From assembly GCA_009844405.1 (NCBI GenBank), contig VYBO01000125.1, positions 6,530 to 66,994 on the forward strand: a DNA stretch of 60,465 bases, in the 5' to 3' direction. Of the stretch, positions 1 to 10,429 are shown piece after piece. The first letter of the stretch is position 1; every line of letters begins with the position of its first letter. The position numbers and the translations under genes were made by a program. This stretch comes from Acidimicrobiaceae bacterium. GTDB lineage: Bacteria > Actinomycetota > Acidimicrobiia > Acidimicrobiales > Aldehydirespiratoraceae. Under the pieces are notes generated by a model, which saw only the letters and a program-made list of their open reading frames with translations, was not told the DNA's origin and made no database searches.

Positions 1-126
1 AAATCTCGGGATGGTTGTGCGGGCTGAGTCCACAGAATCACCCCCAGAAATCTCGCGGAGAGGCCGCCCGGAAATCTCGGGATGGTTGTGCGGGCTGAGT
101 CCACAGAATCACCCCCAGAAATCTCG
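1..126. repeat. Two identical 55-bp direct repeats
   Basis: Positions 1-55 and 72-126 are identical, separated by a 16-nt spacer. Each copy begins with AAATCTCGGG and ends with CCCCCAGAAATCTCG, so the word AGAAATCTCG occurs at both ends of each unit. The same word occurs as an inverted pair at 22493-22549, so this is a dispersed family. The second copy ends 21 nt before the stop of the acyl-CoA dehydrogenase gene. The array may continue left of the window. No protein is encoded. Confidence 0.9.
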
Positions 127-147
127 GGGGGCTGGTTTGCCGCGGCG

Positions 148-1260
148 TTATCGGGGCTCGCGGGGTAGGCCGAGGATGCGCTCGCCGATGATGTTGCGCA
201 TGATGGAAGACGTACCGCCCTGGATGGTGTAGGCGGGCGCGTAGCAGATAGCGGCGGGCAGAACGTCCCCCACGGTGGCGGCCGCGCCCAGGACCCGGGC
301 CGCGAACTGGGCCACTCGCTGCTCGTGCTCGGTGCAGAACGCCTTGATCCCCGCGCTGTAGTCGGCGGAGCCCTCGCCGAGAGCGCCCCGGTACACCATG
401 AGCCGTCCGAGCCGGTATCCGGTATCGATGGCCGCGATCTCCTGCCGTGTCCGGGGCTCGGTGAGATCGGCATGCTCCAGGGCGAGGTCGTACAACGGCC
501 GGTTGGACACCAGCCGGTCGATGCCGCCCCGCTCGTAGCCGAGCTGGACCATGGTCTGCTTGAACGCCCCGCCCTCGGTGCCGACCAGGTTGCCGGCCGG
601 CACCCGCACGTCGGTGAAGAAGATCTCGCAGAAATGCGAGTTGCCGACCATGTCCCGCACCGGCCGAACCTCGATGCCGTCGAGGCCCATGGGCACGATC
701 AGCTCGCTGAGACCCCGGTGGGGAGGGCCCTCGCTGCCCGTGCGGCAGATCACGTAGCAGTACTCGGCGCTGGCCGCACCGCTGGTCCAGATCTTCTGGC
801 CGTTGACCACATAGTGGGCACCGTCTCGGACCGCGCACGTCTTGAGTGCCGCCAGGTCGGATCCGGCCTCGGGCTCGCTCATCCCGATGCACCAGGATGC
901 GTCCCCCGACAGCATCCCCGGCAGGTACTCGGCCTTCTGAGCATCGTTGCCGTAGGTGTAGATGGACGGGCCCATCTGCCGGTCGGCGAACCAGCTGGCC
1001 GCGATGGGCGCCCCTGCCGTTATCATCTCCTCGGCCATGATGATGCGCTCGATGCCGGGGCGTCCTCCCCCGCCGAACTCGGCCGGCCAGGTCATCCCGA
1101 TGAAGCCCTCGGCCGCCAGCACCCTGGAGAATTCCTTGGAGTGTCCGTTGATCCACGAGTCGCTCCACCGGCCGTAGGCGGCCACGCCCTGCTCGGCCAC
1201 GGCCCGGGCCCGGGCCCGCAGCGCCTCCCACTCGGGGCGCATCGAGAAGTCGAGGCTCAC
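148..1260 (-). CDS. Acyl-CoA dehydrogenase family protein
   Basis: FAD-dependent alpha,beta-dehydrogenation of an unknown acyl-CoA. The 370-residue product has the family's usual length and order: an N-terminal helical domain, the beta domain with GMSEPEAGSDL and NGQKIWTSGA, and a C-terminal helical domain ending in IQGGTSSIMRNIIGERILGL. I start it at the GTG at 1260 (SLDFSMRPEW follows), because the longer frame upstream lies inside the neighbouring gene's 3' end and lacks family similarity. It lies 28 nt downstream of the DmdA-like gene in the same direction, so the two are probably cotranscribed. It is much shorter than DmdC (MMPA-CoA dehydrogenase), so a role in DMSP breakdown is not implied. 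Confidence 0.9.
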   Translation of the reverse strand: MSLDFSMRPEWEALRARARAVAEQGVAAYGRWSDSWINGHSKEFSRVLAAEGFIGMTWPAEFGGGGRPGIERIIMAEEMITAGAPIAASWFADRQMGPSIYTYGNDAQKAEYLPGMLSGDASWCIGMSEPEAGSDLAALKTCAVRDGAHYVVNGQKIWTSGAASAEYCYVICRTGSEGPPHRGLSELIVPMGLDGIEVRPVRDMVGNSHFCEIFFTDVRVPAGNLVGTEGGAFKQTMVQLGYERGGIDRLVSNRPLYDLALEHADLTEPRTRQEIAAIDTGYRLGRLMVYRGALGEGSADYSAGIKAFCTEHEQRVAQFAARVLGAAATVGDVLPAAICYAPAYTIQGGTSSIMRNIIGERILGLPREPR

Positions 1261-1288
1261 GACAGCCTGCAAATCCGGTGGTCGTGGT

Positions 1289-2482
1289 TCAGCTGCCGGA
1301 ACCGCTCCATGCGACGCGGGGCAGTTGCTTCTCCTTGTCCACGAACGGGAGGGTGTCGAGGGTGGCGTCGTGGAGTGTTCCGTTGCGGTCGTGCAGCCGG
1401 ACCGTCTTGCCGTTCCAGTCATCGCCCGGCAGAGGTGCGTCGAATCGCACGTAGCCGATGCCGGCGTCGAGCGTGGGCGACCACGATCCGGCGGTCATGT
1501 GGCCGACTGGGCCGCCATCGAGGTGGACGGCCCTACCGGCTTCCGGGGTGGCGGTGGCACAGACCAGGCCGAACAGCAGCTGGCTGCGGTCGGCGGTCTC
1601 CAATGCGTCCCGCCCGATGAAGTCGTCCTTGTCGAGCTTCACGAACTGCCCGAGACCGGCGCCGTAGGGTGTCGACCCACCCTCGATGTCGGTGCCGTTG
1701 TCGAGGATCCCCGACTCGATGCGCCGGAGGCCCATCGACGACGACGAGCTGAACTCCATCCCGAAGGGCTCCCCGCAGGCGAGCAGTCCGACCCAGAGGG
1801 CGTCGTGGTCGGTGGGCGCCGGGCCGCTGTTGCAGTAGATCTCGATCCCCGCCTCCCCCGTCCATCCGGTGCGGGACACCCACAGCCGCTGGCCGCACAC
1901 GTCGAAGAAGTCGGCGTGGAAGTACTTGAAGTCCTCCGGCAGCCCGCCGCCTATGGCCGCGTCGAGCACCTGGAGCGACTTGGGTCCCTGGATCTGCAGC
2001 ACCCGCGAGCGGGGATCGCGCACCTCGACGTCGAGGCCGATGGCGTGGGCTTCGAGCCAGCTCTGGAACTCGCCGTTGGCCTTGACGTACCAGAACCGGT
2101 CGCCGGCCAGCCGCATCACCACCCCGTCCATCAGGATGGTGCCGTCGGCACGGCAGGCCAGGCCGTAGCGGGCCCGCCCGACCGGGAGAGCCTCGACCCG
2201 GCAGGTGAGGACCTTCTCGAGCAGACGGCCGGCGTCGGGGCCGATGACTTCGAGCGGTTTCTCCGGGACGTCGTACAGCATGACGCCGCGCCGCAGCTTC
2301 CAGTAGTTGGGGACGGGGTCCTCGTCGGCGGTCATCTTCACCGGGTAGAGGCGGTCGCAGTACAGGCAGAAGACCGTCTCATCCGTCACGTAGCGGTGGG
2401 CGAACGGGGACTGCTCGATGCGGAACGCGCTCAACTTGACAGTGCCGAACGACTCGACGTAGTAGTGCTTGTCCCCTGTCAT
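1289..2482 (-). CDS. GcvT/DmdA-family tetrahydrofolate-dependent aminomethyltransferase or demethylase
   Basis: The 397-residue protein has the GcvT fold throughout: substrate/folate-binding segments include LRRGVMLYDVPEKPLEVIGPDA, RSRVLQIQGPKS, and WTGEAGIEIYC. Within that superfamily the RVLQIQGPKS segment and the N-terminal part resemble dimethylsulfoniopropionate demethylase (DmdA) more than glycine-cleavage T-protein. The likely role is transfer of a methyl group from a sulfonium or ammonium compound to THF. No glycine-cleavage H or P genes are near. The start is the ATG at 2482 (TGDKHYYVESFG follows); an open frame continues upstream but has no family similarity. DmdA itself is not proven. 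Confidence 0.75.
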   Translation of the reverse strand: MTGDKHYYVESFGTVKLSAFRIEQSPFAHRYVTDETVFCLYCDRLYPVKMTADEDPVPNYWKLRRGVMLYDVPEKPLEVIGPDAGRLLEKVLTCRVEALPVGRARYGLACRADGTILMDGVVMRLAGDRFWYVKANGEFQSWLEAHAIGLDVEVRDPRSRVLQIQGPKSLQVLDAAIGGGLPEDFKYFHADFFDVCGQRLWVSRTGWTGEAGIEIYCNSGPAPTDHDALWVGLLACGEPFGMEFSSSSSMGLRRIESGILDNGTDIEGGSTPYGAGLGQFVKLDKDDFIGRDALETADRSQLLFGLVCATATPEAGRAVHLDGGPVGHMTAGSWSPTLDAGIGYVRFDAPLPGDDWNGKTVRLHDRNGTLHDATLDTLPFVDKEKQLPRVAWSGSGS

Positions 2483-2639
2483 CGACACCTCGATCGCTCG
2501 GTGGGCCGGCTCAGGGTAGCCACGCAACCGGTCCGCAACGATTGTGGGACGGTCGACACCGCTTCCCCGGACGAGGCCCAGACTCTCGGCACAGCCGTCA
2601 CTGCGTCGGGCCTGGCCGCGGAGGCGCCGGTGAGGATCC

Positions 2640-2762
2640 CGGTCGAGCGCTACTTCTCCGCTGTTCGTGAACCTGGACCTCAACGCCGAGCCGCTGGACC
2701 GCTGGCCGGAGGGCGTCCCCGGCGGCATCGCCTGGGCCAACCTGGACGAGTCCGGTGCGAGG
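2640..2762 (+). pseudogene. Possible coding remnant between dmdA-like gene and furA
   Basis: The 345-bp gap between the divergent genes (2483-2827) is mostly featureless. However, 2667-2762 read on the + strand has almost every third codon base G or C and translates to a protein-like segment (NLDLNAEPLDRWPEGV, then ANLDESG). It has no start codon context, ends abruptly before the furA promoter, and has no recognisable family. It may be the debris of a lost gene. Confidence 0.3.
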
Positions 2763-2790
2763 CATCAATCTCAAGTGGGATCAATCCATG

Positions 2791-2815
2791 TTTGGACTAA
2801 GTCTACAATAAGTGC
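2791..2815 (+). promoter_or_regulatory. Probable furA promoter with Fur-type palindrome
   Basis: The palindrome GACTAAGTC at 2795-2803 (flanked by an imperfect extension, roughly 2791-2809) overlaps a TACAAT -10-like box at 2804-2809, about 18 nt before the furA ATG. The position is like that of autoregulatory FurA operators upstream of furA-katG in actinobacteria. No convincing -35 box is visible, and there is no Shine-Dalgarno before the ATG, so the transcript probably has a very short leader. The assignment rests on position and symmetry only. Confidence 0.5.
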
Positions 2816-2827
2816 TAGAGTGGCTCC

Positions 2828-3268
2828 ATGGCCCAGGACGCCCGGCAGTTGCTGCGAGACCACAACCTCCAGGTGACCGCCCAGCGCATGGCCGTGCTGA
2901 ACGCGGTGTCGGCCCGGCCCCATTCCACCGCCGACGACATAGTCGGCGACGTGCGGGCCAGCATCGGCGCGGTTTCGCGCCAAGCGGTGTTCGACGCGTT
3001 GGGCGTGCTGTCCGAGACGGGCCTGATCCGGCGCATACAGCCGGCCCGGTCGCCGGCCCGCTACGAGGACCGGGTCGACGACAACCACCACCACCTGGTG
3101 TGCCGCCACTGCGGCCGCATGGTGGACGTCGACTGCGCGGCCGGCTACCGGCCGTGCCTGGAGGTCGACGACGACTTCGGCTTCGACATCGACGAGGCCG
3201 AGGTCATCTACTGGGGCTACTGCCCCACCTGCCAGAAAGCGTCCGTCGCCGCCGGCCGGGAAACCTGA
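2828..3268 (+). CDS. furA: FurA-type ferric/peroxide-responsive repressor
   Basis: A 146-residue Fur-superfamily regulator. The N-terminal winged helix (about 1-80, [27 protein letters not shown]) is followed by the metal-binding dimerisation domain with [12 protein letters not shown] and a C-terminal CPTC pair for structural zinc. It lies 39 nt upstream of katG. The furA-katG pairing is typical of actinobacteria, where FurA/CatR represses both genes until oxidised. Co-transcription with katG is inferred. Confidence 0.93.
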   Translation: MAQDARQLLRDHNLQVTAQRMAVLNAVSARPHSTADDIVGDVRASIGAVSRQAVFDALGVLSETGLIRRIQPARSPARYEDRVDDNHHHLVCRHCGRMVDVDCAAGYRPCLEVDDDFGFDIDEAEVIYWGYCPTCQKASVAAGRET

Positions 3269-5530
<2,262 letters not shown>

Positions 5531-5541
5531 CGCCCCCTGCT

Positions 5542-5592
5542 CGTTCTGTGAGCAGATATGCCGCCTGAAGCGGCTTGATTGCGCACAGAACG
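5542..5592 (+). terminator. Nested inverted repeat after katG
   Basis: CGTTCTGTG at 5542-5550 pairs with CACAGAACG at 5584-5592, and a second 5-bp stem (GCCGC 5560-5564, GCGGC 5570-5574, loop CTGAA) sits between them. It begins 12 nt after the katG stop and ends 24 nt before the SDR start codon. There is no U-tract, so it could be a processed or Rho-assisted terminator, or an operator for the SDR gene. Confidence 0.45.
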
Positions 5593-5616
5593 CCCGCACG
5601 CTGCGAAGATACAGCG

Positions 5617-6372
5617 ATGCAGGACGGCAAGATCGCGCTGGTGACCGGCGCCGGCTCCGGCGTGGGCCGGGCGGCGGCGGTGGCCCTGGCCCGGGACGGC
5701 TGGCATGTGGTGGCTGTGGGCAGGAGGGCCGACCCGCTGGCCGAGACCGTCACCGAGTGCGAGCGCGTGGGCGGGGCCGGCTCGGCCGTGACGTCCGACG
5801 TGAGCGACCCGGCCTCGGTCGAGTCCCTCTTCGAGAAGGTGCGCGCCGACCACTCCCGCCTCGACCTGCTGTTCAACAACGCAGGCACCGCCGCGCCGCC
5901 GGTGCCGGTCGACGAGCTCGACCTCGAGCAGTGGCAGCGGGTGGTGGACGTGAACCTCACCGGCTCGTTCCTGTGCGCCCGGCAGGCGTTCGGGCTGATG
6001 AAGACCCAGGACCCTTCCGGGGGCCGGATCATCAACAACGGGTCGGTGTCGGCCCATGTGCCCCGGCTCCACAGCGCGCCGTACACGGCCACCAAGCACG
6101 CCATCACCGGGCTGACCAAGTCGCTCTCGCTCGACGGGCGGCCCTTCGGCATCACCTGCGGCCAGATCGACATCGGCAACGCCTTGACCCCCCTCACCAC
6201 CCGGATGCATGAGGGCGTGCTCCAGTCCGACGGCAGCATCCGGCCGGAGCCGACCATGGATGCGGCCGACGTCGGCCGAGCGGTCGCCTACATGGCCAGT
6301 CTCCCGCCGGACGCCAACGTGCTGACCATGACGGTGATGGCCAACGGCATGCCGTTCATCGGCCGAGGCTGA
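5617..6372 (+). CDS. Short-chain dehydrogenase/reductase
   Basis: A classical SDR of 251 residues. It has the NAD(P)-binding TGAGSGVG near residue 10, NNAG, the catalytic Ser in NGSVSA, and the Y-x-x-x-K pair in YTATKHA. The substrate is not predictable. I start it at ATG 5617 ([11 protein letters not shown] follows), since the extra upstream residues overlap the inverted repeat. It is followed after 22 nt by the erythronate-dehydrogenase-like gene, so both may act in sugar-acid catabolism. Confidence 0.9.
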   Translation: MQDGKIALVTGAGSGVGRAAAVALARDGWHVVAVGRRADPLAETVTECERVGGAGSAVTSDVSDPASVESLFEKVRADHSRLDLLFNNAGTAAPPVPVDELDLEQWQRVVDVNLTGSFLCARQAFGLMKTQDPSGGRIINNGSVSAHVPRLHSAPYTATKHAITGLTKSLSLDGRPFGITCGQIDIGNALTPLTTRMHEGVLQSDGSIRPEPTMDAADVGRAVAYMASLPPDANVLTMTVMANGMPFIGRG

Positions 6373-6394
6373 CGATGACGGTCGCCTGGGGCTG

Positions 6395-7354
6395 ATGCTC
6401 GTGCGGGTCCTGATCACTGGCGGCGCGGGCATGCTCGGCCGCAAGCTGACCGGGCGGCTGCTCGATCTGGGCCAGCTGCGGGACGCGAGCATCGACGCCA
6501 TCGACCTGGTCGACCTGGTCGAGTCCCCGATCGAGTCCGAGGGGTGCACCGCGCACGTGGCCGACTTTTCCCGACCGGGCGAGGCCGAAGCGCTGGTCGC
6601 GCTGGAACCTGACGTGGTGTTCCATCTCGCCGCTGTGGTCTCCGCCGAGGCCGAGGCCGACTTCGACAAGGGCATGGCGGTGAACGTCGACGGCACCCGC
6701 CGGCTGTTCGACGCCATCCGGCTCTCCCCCATCACGCCCAGGGTGGTCTACGCCTCGTCGATCGCAGTGTTCGGAGCACCGTTCCCTGATCCCATCCCCG
6801 ACGACTTCCATCCCACCCCGCTCACCTCCTACGGCACCCAGAAGCTGATCGGCGAGGCACTGCTGGCCGACTACTCCCGGCGAGGGTTCTTCGACGGCAT
6901 CGGGATCAGGCTCCCAACGGTCAGCGTCCGCCCCGGCGCGCCCAACGCAGCCGCTTCAAGCTTCTTCTCGGGCATCATCCGCGAACCCGTTGACGGCGTC
7001 GAGGCCAAGTTGCCGGTCAGCCGCGACGTTCGCCATCCCCACGCCAGCCCCCGAGCCGCGGTCGGGTTCCTGGTCCACGCCGCCGAGTTGGACACCAAGC
7101 GGCTCCAAGGCCGCCGCAACGTCACCATGCCGGGCGTGTCGGTCAAGGTCGGCGAACAGATCGAAGCCCTCGAACGGGTGGCCGGCTCCGAAGCGGCGGC
7201 GCTGATCGTCGAGTCACCCGACCCTGCCGTGGCCGAAATTGTCGCCGGATGGCCCCAGCGCTTCGACGCCGCCCGGGCGACCGCCCTCGGTTTCGCGGCC
7301 GACGCCAACTACGACGACATCGTCCGCGCCTACATGGAAGACGATCTGCGCTGA
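6395..7354 (+). CDS. denD: NAD-dependent epimerase/dehydratase family, D-erythronate dehydrogenase-like
   Basis: An extended-SDR protein of 319 residues: Rossmann TGGAGMLG at residues 8-15, a SSIAVFG strand with catalytic Ser, YGTQK active-site Tyr/Lys, and a C-terminal helical tail ending in YDDIVRAYMEDDLR. It resembles D-erythronate dehydrogenase (DenD), which oxidises a four-carbon acid sugar to the 2-oxo acid. No OtnK/OtnC partners are nearby, so the substrate is uncertain. Its last 60 codons are duplicated as a fragment at 11956-12138. Confidence 0.75.
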   Translation: MLVRVLITGGAGMLGRKLTGRLLDLGQLRDASIDAIDLVDLVESPIESEGCTAHVADFSRPGEAEALVALEPDVVFHLAAVVSAEAEADFDKGMAVNVDGTRRLFDAIRLSPITPRVVYASSIAVFGAPFPDPIPDDFHPTPLTSYGTQKLIGEALLADYSRRGFFDGIGIRLPTVSVRPGAPNAAASSFFSGIIREPVDGVEAKLPVSRDVRHPHASPRAAVGFLVHAAELDTKRLQGRRNVTMPGVSVKVGEQIEALERVAGSEAAALIVESPDPAVAEIVAGWPQRFDAARATALGFAADANYDDIVRAYMEDDLR

Positions 7355-7458
7355 CGAGGTGTGAGACCAAGGGAGCTGTCGTCACCACGGTGTCGCCAGT
7401 CCCACAGCACCGGCGGGGTGAACTGACGAGGTGTGAGGCCGAGGGGACTGTCGTCACC
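7351..7458. repeat. Two 36-bp imperfect direct repeats, each with TGACGA/TCGTCA ends
   Basis: Copy 1 is at 7351-7386 and copy 2 at 7423-7458. They differ at only a few positions. Each starts with CTGACGAGGTGTGAG and ends with CTGTCGTCACC, so each is bounded by inverted TGACGA and TCGTCA, able to form a weak hairpin. Copy 1 contains the denD stop codon; copy 2 covers the stop of the small HTH gene on the other strand. They could serve as a bidirectional terminator between convergent genes. Confidence 0.75.
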
Positions 7459-7720
7459 CCTGAGCCCTGGCAGGGTCCGTCTCGACGATCGCGGTGACGG
7501 TCTTGCGGCCAAGTCCGGACGCCTCGGCGATCTGCCGCAACGAGGCGCCAGCCCGGTGGGCGACCCGGATCATGTCGTCGCGGATAGCGATCTCCCGGCC
7601 GGCCCGCTCGGCACAGAGGCCGACCACGGCGAGAGCGGTCCCGACCTCGTAGTCAAGGCCCGACCGGTACTTCTCCATTTTCGCGATTGCGGCGGACACG
7701 TCCGCTTCGGTGTAGCTCAT
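7454..7720 (-). CDS. Small helix-turn-helix protein
   Basis: An 88-residue protein. Residues about 48-82 (IRDDMIRVAHRAGASLRQIA, then EASGLGRKTVTAIV) look like a short HTH of the kind found in small DNA-binding or antitoxin-like proteins; the N-terminal half is helical. It overlaps the preceding 53-codon gene by 4 bp (ATGA at 7717-7720), a translationally coupled pair. The pair may be a toxin-antitoxin-like or autoregulated module. I do not recognise a named family. Confidence 0.6.
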   Translation of the reverse strand: MSYTEADVSAAIAKMEKYRSGLDYEVGTALAVVGLCAERAGREIAIRDDMIRVAHRAGASLRQIAEASGLGRKTVTAIVETDPARAQG

Positions 7721-7878
7721 TGCTCCTCCTGAAGGCCGGCGGCCAGCTTGTCTAGGATGCTGAGGAGGGTCGCGAGGCGCGGCGTCAGTTCGGCGACCGC
7801 CTCGGCAACATTGAGATGCGCGACGACCATCCCCATCAGCTCCAGCGCTTCGATCCGCTCCAGTTCAACACGTACCAT
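7717..7878 (-). CDS. 53-residue helical protein, first gene of small operon
   Basis: It starts at ATG 7878 (VRVELERIEALELMG follows) and ends in an ATGA overlap with the HTH gene. The sequence is predicted helical and leucine/alanine rich, with no domain I recognise. The start codon sits directly against a pair of 21-bp repeats, so the mRNA is probably leaderless or nearly so. Its partner HTH protein may bind those repeats. Confidence 0.5.
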   Translation of the reverse strand: MVRVELERIEALELMGMVVAHLNVAEAVAELTPRLATLLSILDKLAAGLQEEQ

Positions 7879-7922
7879 TGGTCCATAATTTACCACTAAT
7901 GGTCCATATTGCACCACTATGG
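7878..7922. promoter_or_regulatory. Two tandem 21-bp iterons upstream of the small HTH operon
   Basis: 7878-7898 (TTGGTCCATAATTTACCACTA) and 7899-7919 (ATGGTCCATATTGCACCACTA) are head-to-tail copies matching at most positions, and TGG at 7920-7922 begins a third. The 21-bp period is two helical turns, placing the copies on one DNA face. The segment is markedly AT-rich against its surroundings and overlaps the start of the 53-codon gene, as expected for an autoregulatory operator. Confidence 0.6.
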
Positions 7923-7933
7923 CCCGAGAAAGA

Positions 7934-10429
7934 TTAGCTGCGCGGCCGGAGGTGGTCGGGGTCGTAGACCGCTTGGCGGTGGCGGGTTGCCGGGCAGGGG
8001 GTGCCGAAGACGTCGATGGTGAAGCCAGTGTCGGCGGCCGCTCGGCTTCCCTCGACGTAGCCGAGGCAGACCCGGGTGCCGGTCCGGAAACCCGTGCCGG
8101 CGGAGGTGACGTAGCCAGCGGATCGGCCGTCGATGCGGATGGTGGCCGATGGCGGCGGATCGCCGAGCTCGCCCGGCAGCGATCCGATGTCGACGGTCCA
8201 GATCCCGTAGCTCCACTGGGGCTGCCGCTGGGTGGCCTCAAGCGCGGCGGAGCGGCCGATGAACTCTCCCTTGTCGAGGTGGACGAAACGCTCCAGGCCG
8301 GCGTCGAAGGGCGTGTACTCCACCCCGAACTCGGTCTGCCAGCCGTGGTAGCCCTTCTCAATGCGCATCGAGTCGAGGGCGTGCGACCCGAAGTCGCTCA
8401 CCCCCAGGTCCTCGCCGGCCTCCCACAAGGCCTCATAGAGGACGGCAAGGTCGGCGTCGTCCACATGCAGCTCCCACCCCAGCTCGCCGACGAAGCTGAC
8501 CCTCAGCGCGGTGGCCTCGACGCCGGCCACGATGATCTGCCGAGCCGACATCCACGGCGCAGCCGCCCTTGAGAGGTCGTCGTCGCAGAGACACGACAGC
8601 AGCTCGCGGCTGGCCGGACCCATCACCATCAACGTGGCCGCCCGGCTCTCGCCCAGCCGCAGTTCGACGTCCTCACCGGGTCGGAGGTTGCGTCGCAGCC
8701 AGTCGAAGTCCCGTTCGCGGGCCGCGGTCGGCCCGAGCAGCAGGTAGTGGTCCGGGTCCAGGCGTGCGATGGTGGCCTCGCTCCACACGGTCCCGTTGGG
8801 GCGCAGCAGGTAGGCCAGCCTGACCCGCCCCACGTCGGGGAGCAGGGTGCAGAAGACCCGGTCCAGGAAACCAGCCGCCCCCGCGCCGGAGACCTCGAAG
8901 CGGGTGAAGCCGGGATGGTCCATGATGCCGACGCGGTCTCGCACGGCCAAGCACTCGTCCCCTACGGCATCGTGCCACGGCTCGTCGCGATAGCTGGCTT
9001 CCGCGTGGCTGTACCGGGCGGTGGACGAGAACCAGAAGGCCCGCTCCCAGCCGGCGACCTGGCCGAAGTTGGCCCCCTTGGCGGCGAGGGTGTCGTACAG
9101 CGGCGACCGGTTCACCGGGCGGGCTGACTCCCAGATCCGGTGCGGGAACGGCTCGGCGTACTGGTGCTCGTAGAGCTCCCGGACCCGCACGTTGGCGTAG
9201 CTGCGGCGCCCGCGGCCAGCCAACGCCCAGGAGCCGAACCGTCGGGGGTCCCAGGGCCACATGTCCCACTCGGTGTCGCCGCCGGTGATCATCTCAGTCA
9301 ACGCCTTGCCGGCCGCGGCGGCGTGGGTGATGCCGATCTGGATCCCCGCGGCCAGATAGAAGTTGTCGAGCCCGGCGGCGGGACCGACCAGAGGGTTGGC
9401 GTCGGGGCTGTAGGCGATCGGCCCGTTCACGAACCGGGCGATGCCGACCTCGTCGAGCAGCGGTACGTGGGCGGCGGCCCGGTAGGCCACTTCGGCTATG
9501 TCGTCGGTCGAGGCGGCGAACAGGCCCGAATCGAACACGTCGGGTGCGCCCGTCTCCCACGCGGTGCGGCCCTCGTGGCCGTAGCTGCCGAACAGCAAGG
9601 CGTCCTGCTCCTGCCGCAGGTAGAACATGATCTCGGGGTCGCGCACCAGCGGCAGCACACCCCGGTGGACGGCCAGCTCGGCGACCGGCCCGGTGACCAG
9701 GTACTGGTGCTCCAGCACGGCCAACGGAATATCGGCCCCGGCCATGCGACCGACCTCGGCCGCGTAGAACCCGGCGGCGTTGACGACGATCTCGCAGTCG
9801 ATAGCAGCCGGAGCGCCGCCGGCGACCAGATGGACCCGCCAGTCGCTGTCATGCCCCGGCCCCAACTGCTCGATGCCGATCACCCGGCTGTGAGGGAGCA
9901 CCCGGGCCCCGAGCCGCCGGGCCCGGCGGGCCAGACCGTGGGACAGGCCGCTGGGGTCGATGTCACCCTCGTAGGTGTCGAGTAGGCCGGCGATCACGGT
10001 CCCGTCGTCGCGCCAGAACGGATGCATGTCCTCCATCTCGGCCGGCGACACGAGATGGAGGTCGAACCCAAGGCCGGTTGCGATGCCGATGACGTGGTGG
10101 AAATGGTCGATGCGCTCGGCGGTGTGGCCCGGCCAGAACGCCCGGGTGTGACGGTAGGTGATGGGATCGTCGGGATCGGCGGCCAACTCGGAGTAGAGCC
10201 GCCAGGCGTAGTTGCCCGCCCGCTGGCCGAGCCAGCTGTTGGAGAACGTCGGCACGTTGCCGGCCGCGTGCCAGGTCGACCCTGCGGTTAGCTCGTGCTT
10301 CTCGACCAGCACGGCGTCGGTCTGGCCGGCCCGGGCCAGGTGCCACAGGATCGAGCAGCCGACGGCTCCGCCGCCGATGACCACGATGCGGGCCCGGTCG
10401 ATCTCGGATGCCTGGGTCACAGAGGTCAC
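7934..10429 (-). CDS. Dimethylglycine/sarcosine dehydrogenase-like flavoprotein with GcvT domain
   Basis: An 831-residue two-part enzyme that oxidatively demethylates an N-methyl compound and passes the one-carbon unit to THF. The N-terminal FAD domain has VVIGGGAVGCS (about 16-26) and TAGSTWHAAG, where H54 is the covalent FAD attachment residue of the DMGDH/SARDH family. From about residue 440 a GcvT-type folate domain follows, ending in the C-terminal barrel. I start it at GTG 10429, which overlaps the mttB-like stop (GTGA), so the two are coupled. The exact substrate (dimethylglycine, sarcosine, or similar) is unknown. Confidence 0.85.
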   Translation of the reverse strand: MTSVTQASEIDRARIVVIGGGAVGCSILWHLARAGQTDAVLVEKHELTAGSTWHAAGNVPTFSNSWLGQRAGNYAWRLYSELAADPDDPITYRHTRAFWPGHTAERIDHFHHVIGIATGLGFDLHLVSPAEMEDMHPFWRDDGTVIAGLLDTYEGDIDPSGLSHGLARRARRLGARVLPHSRVIGIEQLGPGHDSDWRVHLVAGGAPAAIDCEIVVNAAGFYAAEVGRMAGADIPLAVLEHQYLVTGPVAELAVHRGVLPLVRDPEIMFYLRQEQDALLFGSYGHEGRTAWETGAPDVFDSGLFAASTDDIAEVAYRAAAHVPLLDEVGIARFVNGPIAYSPDANPLVGPAAGLDNFYLAAGIQIGITHAAAAGKALTEMITGGDTEWDMWPWDPRRFGSWALAGRGRRSYANVRVRELYEHQYAEPFPHRIWESARPVNRSPLYDTLAAKGANFGQVAGWERAFWFSSTARYSHAEASYRDEPWHDAVGDECLAVRDRVGIMDHPGFTRFEVSGAGAAGFLDRVFCTLLPDVGRVRLAYLLRPNGTVWSEATIARLDPDHYLLLGPTAARERDFDWLRRNLRPGEDVELRLGESRAATLMVMGPASRELLSCLCDDDLSRAAAPWMSARQIIVAGVEATALRVSFVGELGWELHVDDADLAVLYEALWEAGEDLGVSDFGSHALDSMRIEKGYHGWQTEFGVEYTPFDAGLERFVHLDKGEFIGRSAALEATQRQPQWSYGIWTVDIGSLPGELGDPPPSATIRIDGRSAGYVTSAGTGFRTGTRVCLGYVEGSRAAADTGFTIDVFGTPCPATRHRQAVYDPDHLRPRS

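Noticed and set aside
148-2482. A complete DMSP demethylation pathway (dmdABCD)
   Set aside because: The acyl-CoA dehydrogenase is far too short for DmdC, and no CoA ligase or hydratase partner is nearby.
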